Below, piece by piece: positions 7,494 through 15,381 of a DNA stretch of 26,891 bases. The notes under the pieces were generated by a model. It searched no databases and had not been told where the DNA came from. It saw only the letters and a program-made list of their open reading frames with translations. Both the position numbers and the translations under genes were made by a program. Each line of letters begins with the position of its first letter. The stretch's first letter is position 1. The stretch comes from JAHEEL01 sp964195545 (GTDB lineage: Bacteria > Actinomycetota > Acidimicrobiia > Spongiisociales > UBA5794): assembly GCA_964195545.1 (NCBI GenBank), contig CAXMQQ010000036.1, positions 1-26,891 on the forward strand. Reading direction: 5' to 3'.

Positions 7494-7997
7494 GTGGACA
7501 TCTCCATACGACACGCAGGCGTGGATGATCTTGAGCGCATCAACGAGATCTGCAACACGACCGTTGTCGACTCGCACGTCTCCTTCGAAATGGAGCCGTG
7601 GGATCTCGAACGACGCCAGATCTGGTGGCAGCGCTATGTCGGCGGAGGACCCTTCCGAGCGCTCGTCGCAGAGGATGATCGTGCTGTGGTTGGTGTCGCC
7701 TACAGCAGCCCGTATCGGCCGAAGGATGCCTATCGGACGTCCGTGGAGACCACGATTGTGCTCGATCCGACCTTCGTCGGTCGGGGAATTGGGCGTCGGC
7801 TCCTCTCCGCCCTCCTTGATGCGATTGCCGGCGAAGGTGCTCATCGGGCGTTCGCCATCGTTGCACTTCCAAACGACGCTTCGATCGGCCTTCATGAGTC
7901 ACTGGGATTTCGAGCAGTCGGAACCCTTGACGAAGCTGGGTACAAGCTCGGTCGGTACTGGTCAACGATGATCCTCGAGAAGCGCCTCGACCGTTAG
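7494..7997 (+). CDS. GNAT N-acetyltransferase, phosphinothricin acetyltransferase-like
   Basis: 167-aa GCN5-related N-acetyltransferase that transfers acetyl from acetyl-CoA to an amine. Seen: the N-terminal IRHAGVDDLERINEICN helix region, the PAT/Bar-family segment YSSPYRPKDAYRTSVETTIV, the acetyl-CoA pyrophosphate loop GRGIGRRL and the late NDASIGLHESLGFRAVGTL motif. This layout matches the PAT subfamily, whose members acetylate phosphinothricin, methionine sulfone or similar amino-acid analogues; the true substrate here cannot be read. The GTG start at 7494 has TACGCT six bases before it and no good Shine-Dalgarno. A perfect 8-bp hairpin overlaps the stop. Family assignment is secure. Confidence 0.88.
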   Translation: MDISIRHAGVDDLERINEICNTTVVDSHVSFEMEPWDLERRQIWWQRYVGGGPFRALVAEDDRAVVGVAYSSPYRPKDAYRTSVETTIVLDPTFVGRGIGRRLLSALLDAIAGEGAHRAFAIVALPNDASIGLHESLGFRAVGTLDEAGYKLGRYWSTMILEKRLDR

Positions 7998-8004
7998 TCG
8001 AGGC
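7984..8004 (+). terminator. Hairpin overlapping the acetyltransferase stop codon
   Basis: GCCTCGAC/GTCGAGGC, a perfect 8-bp stem with loop CGTTA; the TAG is split between the loop and the 3' arm. There is no T tract. It separates the gene from the tRNA promoter. Confidence 0.6.
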
Positions 8005-8028
8005 AGCACCGAGCGCCGCCAACTCCGG

Positions 8029-8034
8029 TAGGTT
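8029..8034 (+). promoter_or_regulatory. -10-like element of the tRNA-Sec gene
   Basis: TAGGTT ends seven bases before the mature 5' end of the tRNA, at the spacing expected if transcription starts almost at the tRNA itself. No clear -35 is seen. Confidence 0.35.
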
Positions 8035-8041
8035 CAAACCC

Positions 8042-8133
8042 GGAGGTGTCCGGACGCCTGGTGGGTTCCCCGGTCTTCAACACCGGTGTCGGGTTGCATT
8101 GCGGCCCGAGGGGTTCGATTCCCTGCACCTCCG
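8042..8133 (+). tRNA. selC: tRNA-Sec (anticodon UCA), selenocysteine
   Basis: 92-nt tRNA without an encoded CCA. Seen: acceptor stem GGAGGTGT/GCACCTCC (8 pairs, the last a U-G wobble), a D arm that forms six pairs round the loop TGGT if one G is bulged, an anticodon stem CCGGT/ACCGG with loop CTTCAAC (anticodon TCA), a long variable arm able to form nine pairs with loop ATT, and the T loop TTCGATT. The long extra arm, long D stem with tiny loop and UCA anticodon are hallmarks of selenocysteine tRNA. Odd: the 3' strand between T loop and discriminator is 12 nt, giving 8+4 (or 7+5) pairs rather than the bacterial 8+5. It implies that selA, selB and selD exist elsewhere in the genome; none is here. 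Confidence 0.9.
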
Positions 8134-8295
8134 CGGATGGCCCGTCTTCTTCGGCGCTGTCGGTAGGCGGTTGTCGAGTGTCGGCGTTCGGCATCCGGTT
8201 CAGGCGTATTCCTGTTGCCTGCCGCCTTCTTGGGTCCTTCGTCAGCTACTCATCGGTGTCGACCCGGAATACGATGTATCAATGCGCTTCGGTTC

Positions 8296-8952
8296 ATGGT
8301 GGTGTATCAATCGGGGGATGGGGCGGGAGCGCCGGTGCCGGGGGTCATCGTGACTCCTGTACCAACTTCGGCGAAGCGAGGGATGCCGCCGCTTTGGCCA
8401 GATGGCTACGCCGACGTCATCCCGGCCGGGTCTCCCCGGGGATGGAAGAGGGCACGGCTCGCAGTCGACGGGGACGTGCATATCGCAGCGCTGTACTCAG
8501 ATGAATCCGTCGATCAGTGGTCGAACACGGGACGTGCGTTCTGTCACATGGGGGGAAATCCTTTCGAGCCTGGTCATCTTCAGAGGTGTAAGTGCGGACT
8601 GCGCGTCTGGGACTCGCGTTCGAAGCTCGATCACGATCTCTCTTGCGGCATCGGGGCAACGGTCATGCCCGTCTCTGTGCTGTGTGCCGTGGGGTGGAGT
8701 CCGCCGAGTGTTCAGGAAGCACGTTGCCGCCGGGTTGCTGCGACAACCCTGATCGGTGTCTCGGCTCGCCAGTACTGCCTCCGCTGTGCGAAGCCAGAAG
8801 TCAGTGGATTCGTGCGCGGCCGCCGTCTGAGCAGAGCGGCGTTTGAGCTGTGGGGCGCCTGTGATGAATGCGCCGACGAATCGTGGATATCGATCGAAGA
8901 AGCAGCAACGAGTCTCGGCGCTCCGATCGCTGTGGACCCCTGGCTGCCGTAG
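8296..8952 (+). CDS. Cys-rich protein of unknown function
   Basis: About 218 aa, not recognised. Ten cysteines, many paired: C98-x-C100 followed by GLRVW, C161-x2-C164 and C189-x2-C192, which suggest one or two zinc sites; a His/Cys stretch (FCHMGG, 82-87) could add ligands. No signal peptide, and no membrane segment beyond short hydrophobic patches (119-133). The start is uncertain: the ATG at 8296 has no clear ribosome-binding site, and ATG 8383 is an alternative. The first 160 bases after tRNA-Sec hold no gene, and the tRNA plus orphan layout resembles the edge of an integrated segment, but no integrase is present. It converges on the acyl-CoA ligase gene. Confidence 0.55.
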   Translation: MVVYQSGDGAGAPVPGVIVTPVPTSAKRGMPPLWPDGYADVIPAGSPRGWKRARLAVDGDVHIAALYSDESVDQWSNTGRAFCHMGGNPFEPGHLQRCKCGLRVWDSRSKLDHDLSCGIGATVMPVSVLCAVGWSPPSVQEARCRRVAATTLIGVSARQYCLRCAKPEVSGFVRGRRLSRAAFELWGACDECADESWISIEEAATSLGAPIAVDPWLP

Positions 8953-8982
8953 AAGGCCACGGGAAACAGGGGGCAGGATGCA

Positions 8983-9012
8983 CAGATGGGCGACCACGGG
9001 GCCGCCCATCTG
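8983..9012. terminator. Hairpin between convergent genes
   Basis: A 10-bp perfect stem CAGATGGGCG/CGCCCATCTG with a 10-nt loop lies between the Cys-rich gene and the 3' end of the acyl-CoA ligase gene. Probably a bidirectional terminator; no T tract. Confidence 0.75.
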
Positions 9013-9026
9013 ATACGGGCTGCGGA

Positions 9027-10850
9027 CTACTTCTCGTATAGCTTCTCAATGTCGTCGCCGTACTTCTCGATCACCGCGCGACGCTTGACCTTCAGGCTCG
9101 GGGTGAGCATGCCGTTCTCTGGAGCGAACTCCTCTTCTTCGAGAACGAAACCCTTCACCCTCTCGTAGCCCTTGATCCCGCCGGACAGGCGATCGATCTC
9201 ACGCTGGTAGAGATCGTTGACTTCGTCGCTGTCAAGGAGCGCATCTTCGGAGAGATCGTCCAAGCCATGCCTCTCGGCCCACTTCGTGAGCGCCTCCTTG
9301 TCGGGGACGATCACGGCAATGTTGTACGGCCGCTGCTCGCCGTAGACCATGATGTTCGTGACGTAGCCGGACAGTTGGAGTTGTTCTTCGATCGGTGATG
9401 GAACGACGTACTTGCCGTTCTCCAGCTTGTACTGCTCCTTGATACGGCCACGGATGAAGATGAAGCCATCCTCGTCTTTGTAGCCGAGATCGCCGGAGCG
9501 GAATCCGTGATCCGGTGTGAGGACCTTCTCGTTCTCCTCGGGCAGGTTGTAGTAGCCGATCATCACATTGGGTCCGTGGATGACGATCTCGCCGATCTCG
9601 GTGTCGCCGGTCACATCGGTATCGATATCGATGCGGACTCCCGGGATCTCCTTGCCGACCGATCCAAGGCGCCGGCTGCCAGGCCAGTTGCCACTCGAGA
9701 CGGGCGAGGTTTCGGTGAGGCCGTAGCCCTCGTACACGGTCATTCCGAGAGAGGAGATGAACTCCGCCACCTCGGTGTTGATCGCTGCACCGCCGGTGAC
9801 CGAGTACTTCAGCTTTCCGCCGAACCCCTCGCGGACCTTCGAGAAGACCAGTTTGTCATAGAGCCCGTGCTGGATCTCTACCCACCGTGTGGTCCGGCCC
9901 TGCGCCTCCAGTTCCATCCGCTTCTTCTCGTTTGCGAGCGCAAGGTCGAAGATCGTCTTCGTGATGCCGCCCTTGGCCGCCATCATCTTCTGAAGCCCGT
10001 CGTACACACGGTTGTAGACGGCGGGGACCGACACCAGGATCGTCGGTTTGATCTCCGGCATGTCATCCATGAGGGTCCGCGCACCCGTCAGCCCCGCAGA
10101 TGCGCCGGCGGCGATCAGGAAGTGCAATTCGACGGTCTGTCCGAACGAGTGTGCCCATGGGAGGAACGAAGCGAACCGATCTTCGGCCGTGATCGGGAAG
10201 AGGTCCGGGAACACGTTGACGTTGCTGGTGATATTCCCGTGCGACAGCATCACGCCCTTCGGGCTCCCCGTCGTACCCGATGTGTAGATCAATCCCGCGA
10301 GGTCTTCAGAGCCGGGATGAACCGTTTCGACGGGAGCTTCGGCGCCGCGTGAGAGCAGCTCCGCCCAGGTGATGGCAGCGCCGCCCGCTTCACCGTTGAT
10401 CACGATGACGTGTTCGAGTGCGGGGAGCTGGTCGTGATGATCCTCGAGTTGGGCGCGAATGCCGTCGTCGGCCACGATGGCGATCTTCGCCCCGGAGTCG
10501 CCGATGATGAACTTCCATTCCTTGGAGAGTTGCGCTTCATACATGGGCACCCACGCTGCTCCGAGCCCGTAGGTTGCGTAGGCACCGACTGCCCACTCGG
10601 TGCGGTTGTCGGAGATCGCAGCGACACGGTCTCCTCGTTCGAGTCCGAGACCGGCAAGGCCGGCGCGTGCGAAATTGACCCGTTCTCCGAAGTCGTGGTA
10701 CGACATCCATGACCAGCCGTCTTCGCTCTTGGTGCCGAAGAGGGGATTGTCGGCAAACCGGCCGACACTTGCTTCGTACAATTCGACGAGATTGTGGTAC
10801 TCGGTTCCCACGTAGCCTCCAGGATCGCTCGGGGCCCACGATAGCGACAC
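9027..10850 (-). CDS. fadD: Long-chain acyl-CoA synthetase (AMP-forming)
   Basis: 607-aa ANL-superfamily ligase that adenylates a long-chain fatty acid with ATP and transfers it to CoA, feeding beta-oxidation or lipid synthesis, usually membrane-associated in the cytosol. Seen: the phosphate-binding loop YTSGTTGSPKGV (189-200), the A5 motif YGLTETSP, the hinge region GDLGYKDEDGFIFIRGRIKE and near the C-terminus the catalytic lysine K587 in TPSLKVKR. The length matches the FadD15/eukaryotic-type long-chain subgroup (about 600 aa) rather than the 560-aa E. coli type. The start is a GTG at 10850 without a Shine-Dalgarno, divergent from the small regulator gene. It appears monocistronic. Chain-length preference cannot be told. 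Confidence 0.93.
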   Translation of the reverse strand: MSLSWAPSDPGGYVGTEYHNLVELYEASVGRFADNPLFGTKSEDGWSWMSYHDFGERVNFARAGLAGLGLERGDRVAAISDNRTEWAVGAYATYGLGAAWVPMYEAQLSKEWKFIIGDSGAKIAIVADDGIRAQLEDHHDQLPALEHVIVINGEAGGAAITWAELLSRGAEAPVETVHPGSEDLAGLIYTSGTTGSPKGVMLSHGNITSNVNVFPDLFPITAEDRFASFLPWAHSFGQTVELHFLIAAGASAGLTGARTLMDDMPEIKPTILVSVPAVYNRVYDGLQKMMAAKGGITKTIFDLALANEKKRMELEAQGRTTRWVEIQHGLYDKLVFSKVREGFGGKLKYSVTGGAAINTEVAEFISSLGMTVYEGYGLTETSPVSSGNWPGSRRLGSVGKEIPGVRIDIDTDVTGDTEIGEIVIHGPNVMIGYYNLPEENEKVLTPDHGFRSGDLGYKDEDGFIFIRGRIKEQYKLENGKYVVPSPIEEQLQLSGYVTNIMVYGEQRPYNIAVIVPDKEALTKWAERHGLDDLSEDALLDSDEVNDLYQREIDRLSGGIKGYERVKGFVLEEEEFAPENGMLTPSLKVKRRAVIEKYGDDIEKLYEK

Positions 10851-10888
10851 GGAGACGCGGAAAGAAGAGCGGAGCGGTGGTGTGCGGA

Positions 10889-10894
10889 TATCCT
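10889..10894 (+). promoter_or_regulatory. -10-like element of the Xre-type regulator gene
   Basis: TATCCT ends six bases before the ATG at 10901 and there is no Shine-Dalgarno. The same hexamer precedes the zinc-ribbon envelope gene at 16422-16427 (minus strand). Confidence 0.45.
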
Positions 10895-10900
10895 GACCGG

Positions 10901-11404
10901 ATGAGTGACCGCAGAACCTTTGGAGAAGCCGTTCGAGAAGCTCGCCTGGCCAAGGGCATGTCGATGGGCCAACTCGCCGCCGCCGTCGAGCGATCGACCG
11001 CCTCAGTGCGCCGGTGGGAGCGGGATCAGGGCGTTCCAGCGGAGACCGTTGTCCAGGAGCTCGTCGTTGTCCTGAACCTCGACCAGGCTGAGCTAACGGC
11101 GTTGGCCGAGGCTCCCCCGCCCGTGGTCGCTACTGCTCCCCAATTGGAGGATCCATCGGATGCGACACGTGCTACGTCGGCTCCGCTAACGAACACGGTC
11201 CCCTCGACGGTCCAGTCGTCAGGCGGAATCAGCGCCTGGTTCTCATCTCTACGAAATCCAGAGAGACCGTGGCTTGGCTATCTGCGGGCGACGCTGACGA
11301 TCGTCGTGATGCTGGTGCTCTCATGGGTCCTGATCTGGGCGCTCAGGGAATTCGTCGACGCGTTTGGCGATATCTGGGAGTCCCTCTGGGTCGATGCGCC
11401 GTGA
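10901..11404 (+). CDS. Membrane-anchored Xre-type helix-turn-helix protein
   Basis: 167 aa. Residues 6-65 form an Xre/Cro-like helix-turn-helix (FGEAVREARLAKGMSMGQLA, then a recognition helix STASVRRWERDQGVP). Residues 70-120 are a Pro/Thr/Ser-rich linker and 130-148 a single hydrophobic helix (LTIVVMLVLSWVLIWAL), followed by a short acidic tail. The plan is cytoplasmic DNA-binding head, linker, membrane anchor, as in RodZ, but the RodZ periplasmic beta domain is missing. It could be a membrane-tethered regulator or a small RodZ-like scaffold. The gene starts at an ATG six bases after TATCCT and ends six bases from the convergent permease gene. Target unknown. Confidence 0.8.
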   Translation: MSDRRTFGEAVREARLAKGMSMGQLAAAVERSTASVRRWERDQGVPAETVVQELVVVLNLDQAELTALAEAPPPVVATAPQLEDPSDATRATSAPLTNTVPSTVQSSGGISAWFSSLRNPERPWLGYLRATLTIVVMLVLSWVLIWALREFVDAFGDIWESLWVDAP

Positions 11405-11409
11405 CGTGA

Positions 11410-12126
11410 CTACAGGATCGCCCGGATCATCAGGCCGAATGCGCCGATGAGCGAGAGGAGCAGGATCGCATTGCGAACAGCTCCCTGTGAGACCCGGTTC
11501 TTGAAACGGAAGCTCACCAGGTAACCGGCAACGAGTGCAGGGAACAGGAACAGAGCGACACGAACGTCGGAAACGGTGATGTTCCCTGTCAACGCTCGGA
11601 CCGAGATCGTGATCAGCAAGCCGATCGTGAAAATCGCCGCCAGGTTAGACCGCACAGTCGGGCCATCGTCCCTCGTATAGAGGAGAGCCAGCGGGGGGCC
11701 ACCGATCGAGGCAACAAAGCCGGAGACTCCGGACGCCAACCCGGCGCCGAACTCGGAGAACGGTGTGCGCTTCACGTGGAAGCCCGAAGCGATGATCGCG
11801 ACCGCTCCGAGAACGATCAGCGCAATCGCGATCTCAAGAGATTGTTGGGTTGCATAGGCGAGGAGGCCCACTCCGATGATGGCCCCGGGAACTCGGCCCG
11901 CGATGATCCAACCGACACCCGAGAGTTGGATGTGATGTCGTTCGCGCCACGCCATCGAAACGGCGAGTGGGAACGCGATCAAGAGTTGTGGCACCGGAGC
12001 GAGGGACGGATTGATGAGTGCAAGGATCGGTACCGACACCATCGCGAAACCTATGCCAACGACACCCTGGACTGCGGCAGCGACGAACGTCACGATGAGA
12101 GCGGTGATGAGTGCGACTCCTGACAT
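11410..12126 (-). CDS. TauE/SafE-family sulfite/anion exporter or permease
   Basis: About 238-aa integral membrane protein with around eight hydrophobic segments. Seen: the family's repeated short motif at the start of each half (VQGVVGIGFAMVSVP near residue 20 and VSGFVASIGGPPLALLY near residue 135), each Gly-rich and followed by a Pro. Members move sulfite, sulfoacetate or other small organosulfur or carboxylate anions, but most are uncharacterised and the substrate cannot be inferred from neighbours. The ATG at 12126 is preceded by TATCGT at an eight-base gap; an in-frame TTG three codons upstream is an alternative. It stands alone, convergent with the regulator gene with only five bases between the stop codons. 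Confidence 0.85.
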   Translation of the reverse strand: MSGVALITALIVTFVAAAVQGVVGIGFAMVSVPILALINPSLAPVPQLLIAFPLAVSMAWRERHHIQLSGVGWIIAGRVPGAIIGVGLLAYATQQSLEIAIALIVLGAVAIIASGFHVKRTPFSEFGAGLASGVSGFVASIGGPPLALLYTRDDGPTVRSNLAAIFTIGLLITISVRALTGNITVSDVRVALFLFPALVAGYLVSFRFKNRVSQGAVRNAILLLSLIGAFGLMIRAIL

Positions 12127-12395
12127 AGGCGTCAACGATAGGTGTACCTGGATCGCGTCTGAGTTGCAGTGCGATAACTGACGAATGGCCGACCATGGAG
12201 AACGCGCGCCAGATCAGATCGACGAGTGGATGGCATTCGCGGTGGCAGACGAACCCGAGGAGCCGGAGCCGCGGTGCGACGGTGCCCGTCGGTGTCGTCG
12301 TCGCGGTTCCTCTGACGACATGGCTCGCCGCACGGTTCTATCACCGCGACGGAGAACCGGTTGCCTGAAGGCAGATCGATGCAGGGACCGAAGGA

Positions 12396-13289
12396 TCAGC
12401 CTCGTTCGCACACGTCCGGTGCATAGATGCCGACAACGAGGGAGTCAGGATCGGTCCCCCGGACCGGACCCCACAGCAGGAGTGTGCCGGTGTCTGCGCC
12501 ATGAAGCTCGAAGACCTCGCCGACAGTGGGATCCATCGAGAACGTGACGTCTTCCGTCGCGTAAATCGTCTGCAGGCGTTCGACGGTGTCACCGGCCTTC
12601 AAGCCGCTCAGCGTCGTCAACGCGGTGGCGTCGGAGTCGAGATCGCCGAAGCTGAGATCCTGGCGGTAGCCGTTGACCACTTCGGTCGTACCGTCCGTCG
12701 TGACGATGGCAGCGAAGGGGCCGAATCGGATGACTCGCTCCAACTCTCCAGTGCAAACCCCCCATTGACCGGTGGAGACCTGCCAGCCGGTGTCTTGATC
12801 CGACTCGCCGAAGCTTGAGGCCAGACGGCCGATCGAGATGTCAGCGGGATCACCGAACTTGAGATCGGGTATGTTGTTGTCCTGGACGGCCAAACGATCA
12901 CTCTTGAGCTTCATCTTGTCGACCGCGATCGGCGTGCCGACCGGCGGATATGGGTCGGAAGGAGGCGTTGTGGTTGCGACCGTCGACGAGGTGGTCGCGG
13001 CATCTCCCGGCGTTGTCGTCTCCGTGCCGTCGGCTGGCGCTGTTGTGGCCGTTGCTCCGGCCTCGACGCCGTCATCGCTCTTGAGCAGTTGGAACACAGC
13101 GACGGAGAGTGCGACGAGGAGGAGACCGACGACGAGGCCCGTTAGGAGCGGAGACCCGGGGGGTGTTGCAGCAGGCGTCCGTGGGTCTTCGAGTGGTGGG
13201 ATCGGATCGTTCCCCGAGATGTTCGTCAGATCGGAGTACGGATCGGTCCATCCCGGTGGGTTGCCGTATGGGTCGTTCGGGTCGCTCAC
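12396..13289 (-). CDS. Membrane-anchored protein of unknown function, paralogue A
   Basis: 297 aa, not recognised as a named family. Order: an acidic, Pro/Gly/Tyr-rich cytoplasmic N-terminus (1-45), one membrane helix (48-69), a Thr-rich linker (about 74-115) and an extracytoplasmic domain (about 117-297). That domain resembles the C-terminal half of the protein at 15382-16413: both have (I)GRLxxSxGE, a Cys in a G-x-C context, a Gly-Tyr-Arg strand, an L-x-S-G-L-(K/R)-x-G-D segment, LLWGPV and a C-terminal GIYAPxxC. Two shared cysteines may pair. GTG start with GGAGGA 10 bases upstream. It lies downstream of the LCP fusion gene behind a hairpin, suggesting a role at the cell envelope. Confidence 0.75.
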   Translation of the reverse strand: MSDPNDPYGNPPGWTDPYSDLTNISGNDPIPPLEDPRTPAATPPGSPLLTGLVVGLLLVALSVAVFQLLKSDDGVEAGATATTAPADGTETTTPGDAATTSSTVATTTPPSDPYPPVGTPIAVDKMKLKSDRLAVQDNNIPDLKFGDPADISIGRLASSFGESDQDTGWQVSTGQWGVCTGELERVIRFGPFAAIVTTDGTTEVVNGYRQDLSFGDLDSDATALTTLSGLKAGDTVERLQTIYATEDVTFSMDPTVGEVFELHGADTGTLLLWGPVRGTDPDSLVVGIYAPDVCERG

Positions 13290-13308
13290 GCTGTGTTGGT
13301 CCTCCGGC

Positions 13309-13335
13309 CGGTTGCCCGCATCTTACGGGCAACCG
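13309..13335 (-). terminator. Hairpin after the LCP fusion gene
   Basis: A perfect 10-bp stem CGGTTGCCCG/CGGGCAACCG with a 7-nt loop lies 14 bases beyond the LCP gene stop and 19 bases before the GTG of the next gene. It may terminate or attenuate transcription between them. Confidence 0.6.
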
Positions 13336-13349
13336 AGCGATGCGTCGCA

Positions 13350-15338
13350 TCAGGGTTGGTCTGGGGCGGCCGCAGCCGAAGCTTCCTCGGCCGATTCCGA
13401 ATCTGCGAGCAACGATGGATAGGATTCGGCGAGCACTTCATCGAACGGCGCCGTCGCCCTCAGGATCGATTGCCCGGCGGTCGTCTTGGCGAGCTTCACG
13501 GGGACCACGAGGCGTTGGATCGTGGTGACGTCGATGCCTCGGAGACTCCACGCGAGGCTGAGCGCATCGGAGATACCCAACCCTTCGTCCACGGTGAAGG
13601 CGTTCAAGAGCTCCTCGATCTTGGCTGAGAGGTCTGATGGTGATTCAAACGCTCTGAGCTTGCTCGCGAGCTTGACGATCACATCCTGCTGGTGTTGGTT
13701 CCTCATGAGATCGCCGGCACCCGGCACAGAGCGCCACTGCCCGTTGACCAACTGTTCCGTGTGGCGGGAGCGGACCCAGGCGAGCGCCATGGCACCGTCG
13801 GCAGTGACGCACCCGCCGGGGAAGTCCAGTTCAGCCCGCCAGTCTCGCATCGGGTAGTCGGCGCAGATCTCGATGCCGCCGACACCGTCGATGACTTCAG
13901 CGAATCCGTCGAAGTCGAAGATGGCGAAATTGTTGACCTTGATCCCGGTGAAGTCTTCGACCGTCAAGGAGAGCATCGTCGGCGCATTGACGTCTCCGCA
14001 CTCGCGAAGCGTTGCGTTGATGCGGCTGTAGCCGGTCGTGCACCGGTTCGGTACGTAGAGATCGCGCGGCAGCGACACCATGAATGGGTCAAGGTCACGG
14101 TCGGCCGGGAGAACGGTGAGGAGGATCACATCCGCGAGATCGGCGGCCTCGTCGCTGCCGACCAGGAGAAGTGATCGATAGGCGCCTTCGATTGTCGGTG
14201 CGGCGACAACGACTTCTTCGAGCGGGGGAACATCGGGGTCGTCTTCGACGAGGTCGGCCGACGGTGGGGTGGAAGTCGGAGGGAGTAGGACTTCCGCTTC
14301 GGAGGTGTCCATCTCCTGACGCTCGACGCCGGACCACGAGTCGTAGATCTGGTAGGCGGTGAAGCCGGTGTAGACGAGGGCGATCGCGACGAACGTCGAG
14401 GCCATCCGTTTGAGCATGCGGACCACGGGTAGGCGCCAGAACGACGGTGGTTTGGTCCGGTTCTCGACGTATCCGATCACCGGGGCACCGGCTTCGCTGA
14501 GTCGATCGCGTGCGTCAACAACGGTCGCATCGGTGGCGGCGTCCGTGACCACGAGGATCGTTCCGTCGGCATGCGCGGCGAGTGGTGCGGTCGCTCCGGC
14601 CCAGGCGATGGGGGGCGCATCGATGAGCACGGCGTCGGCGCGTTCGGCGATTCGATCGATCGATGCCGCAAGTCCGGCTCCGGCGAGAACGTCTTCAGAT
14701 ACGTCCTCCGCTGATCCGGATGGCACGATCGGCAACACCGAATCCGGTCCGATCTCCCACATCCTGGCCGACTCGGCGAGGGTTGATGAGCCGTCGGCGA
14801 GTTCGGTCAGGCCCGGCACGGATCCTGTGGACAAGAAGCGAGAGACCCCGTGCCCGTCTACGTCACCATCGATCAGGGCAACGCGGCGCCCACGCTGTGT
14901 TGCCGAGATCGCAATGTTGAGCGCGATGGTCGAGGCCCCTTGTCCCGGGCCGGGGGAGGAGACGAGAAGAATCTGTCCGCTGGTGTGTCCCTCAACCTCG
15001 GTCAGGAGATCCCTGTAGGCGTCTGATGTGCCGGATGAGTCGTCGGCAAGTGCCGGTGCCGGACCAGAGACGTCGTTGGGGATCGAGCCGAGGCGAGGCA
15101 CACCGAGAATGCGGGCGAAGTCCGGGGGTCCCGAGACCGACCACCAGATCAGCCATACGATTCCGGTGATGAATGCAGCGACGATCGCAGAGACGAGAAC
15201 TCCCTCGCTGGTGTCCCATGCGATGAGTCCGAGGATGAACACGACGACGCCCGCGACGACCGATAGTGCGTTCGCCGGAGCCAGGAGGCGGCGCCACCAG
15301 GATATGTCTGCGGAACTCAATGGTCCCCCCACGATCAT
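13350..15338 (-). CDS. Fusion of a BY-kinase-like (CpsD/Wzc) ATPase and an LCP phosphotransferase domain
   Basis: 662 aa. Order: two membrane helices (about 24-41 and 47-67), a CpsD/MinD-like P-loop domain (about 105-295), a third membrane helix (312-330), an acidic Pro-rich linker (340-385) and an LCP (LytR-CpsA-Psr) domain (385-555). In the ATPase the Walker A is PGQGAST, with Ala135 where the family has Lys; Walker A' (IDGD, 156-159) and Walker B (LIDAPP, about 239-243) remain. There is no Tyr cluster. The LCP part keeps SLPRD (Arg425), SRINATL and VRSRH (Arg523, Arg525) but lacks the usual early Arg-Ser-Asp. LCP enzymes attach glycopolymers to peptidoglycan. Likely a membrane protein in envelope polysaccharide ligation with an impaired kinase module. 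Start ATG 15338 chosen by length; no Shine-Dalgarno. Confidence 0.85.
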   Translation of the reverse strand: MIVGGPLSSADISWWRRLLAPANALSVVAGVVVFILGLIAWDTSEGVLVSAIVAAFITGIVWLIWWSVSGPPDFARILGVPRLGSIPNDVSGPAPALADDSSGTSDAYRDLLTEVEGHTSGQILLVSSPGPGQGASTIALNIAISATQRGRRVALIDGDVDGHGVSRFLSTGSVPGLTELADGSSTLAESARMWEIGPDSVLPIVPSGSAEDVSEDVLAGAGLAASIDRIAERADAVLIDAPPIAWAGATAPLAAHADGTILVVTDAATDATVVDARDRLSEAGAPVIGYVENRTKPPSFWRLPVVRMLKRMASTFVAIALVYTGFTAYQIYDSWSGVERQEMDTSEAEVLLPPTSTPPSADLVEDDPDVPPLEEVVVAAPTIEGAYRSLLLVGSDEAADLADVILLTVLPADRDLDPFMVSLPRDLYVPNRCTTGYSRINATLRECGDVNAPTMLSLTVEDFTGIKVNNFAIFDFDGFAEVIDGVGGIEICADYPMRDWRAELDFPGGCVTADGAMALAWVRSRHTEQLVNGQWRSVPGAGDLMRNQHQQDVIVKLASKLRAFESPSDLSAKIEELLNAFTVDEGLGISDALSLAWSLRGIDVTTIQRLVVPVKLAKTTAGQSILRATAPFDEVLAESYPSLLADSESAEEASAAAAPDQP

Positions 15339-15381
15339 CTGTTATGCATCCGAATGCTACTTGGCGAGACCGGTATCCGTC

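Noticed and set aside
7134..7895. Long minus-strand reading frame opposite the CBS and acetyltransferase genes
   Set aside because: It is antisense to two clearly recognisable genes and passes through the 53-nt repeats.
8046..8504. Reading frame running through the tRNA-Sec gene
   Set aside because: It starts inside the tRNA acceptor stem and has no protein-like pattern; the tRNA explains the sequence.
12185..12547. Plus-strand reading frame after the TauE-like gene
   Set aside because: Arg-rich composition, no recognisable domain, and its second half is antisense to the conserved C-terminus of the protein at 12396-13289. The 260-nt gap 12136-12395 otherwise shows nothing I can support.
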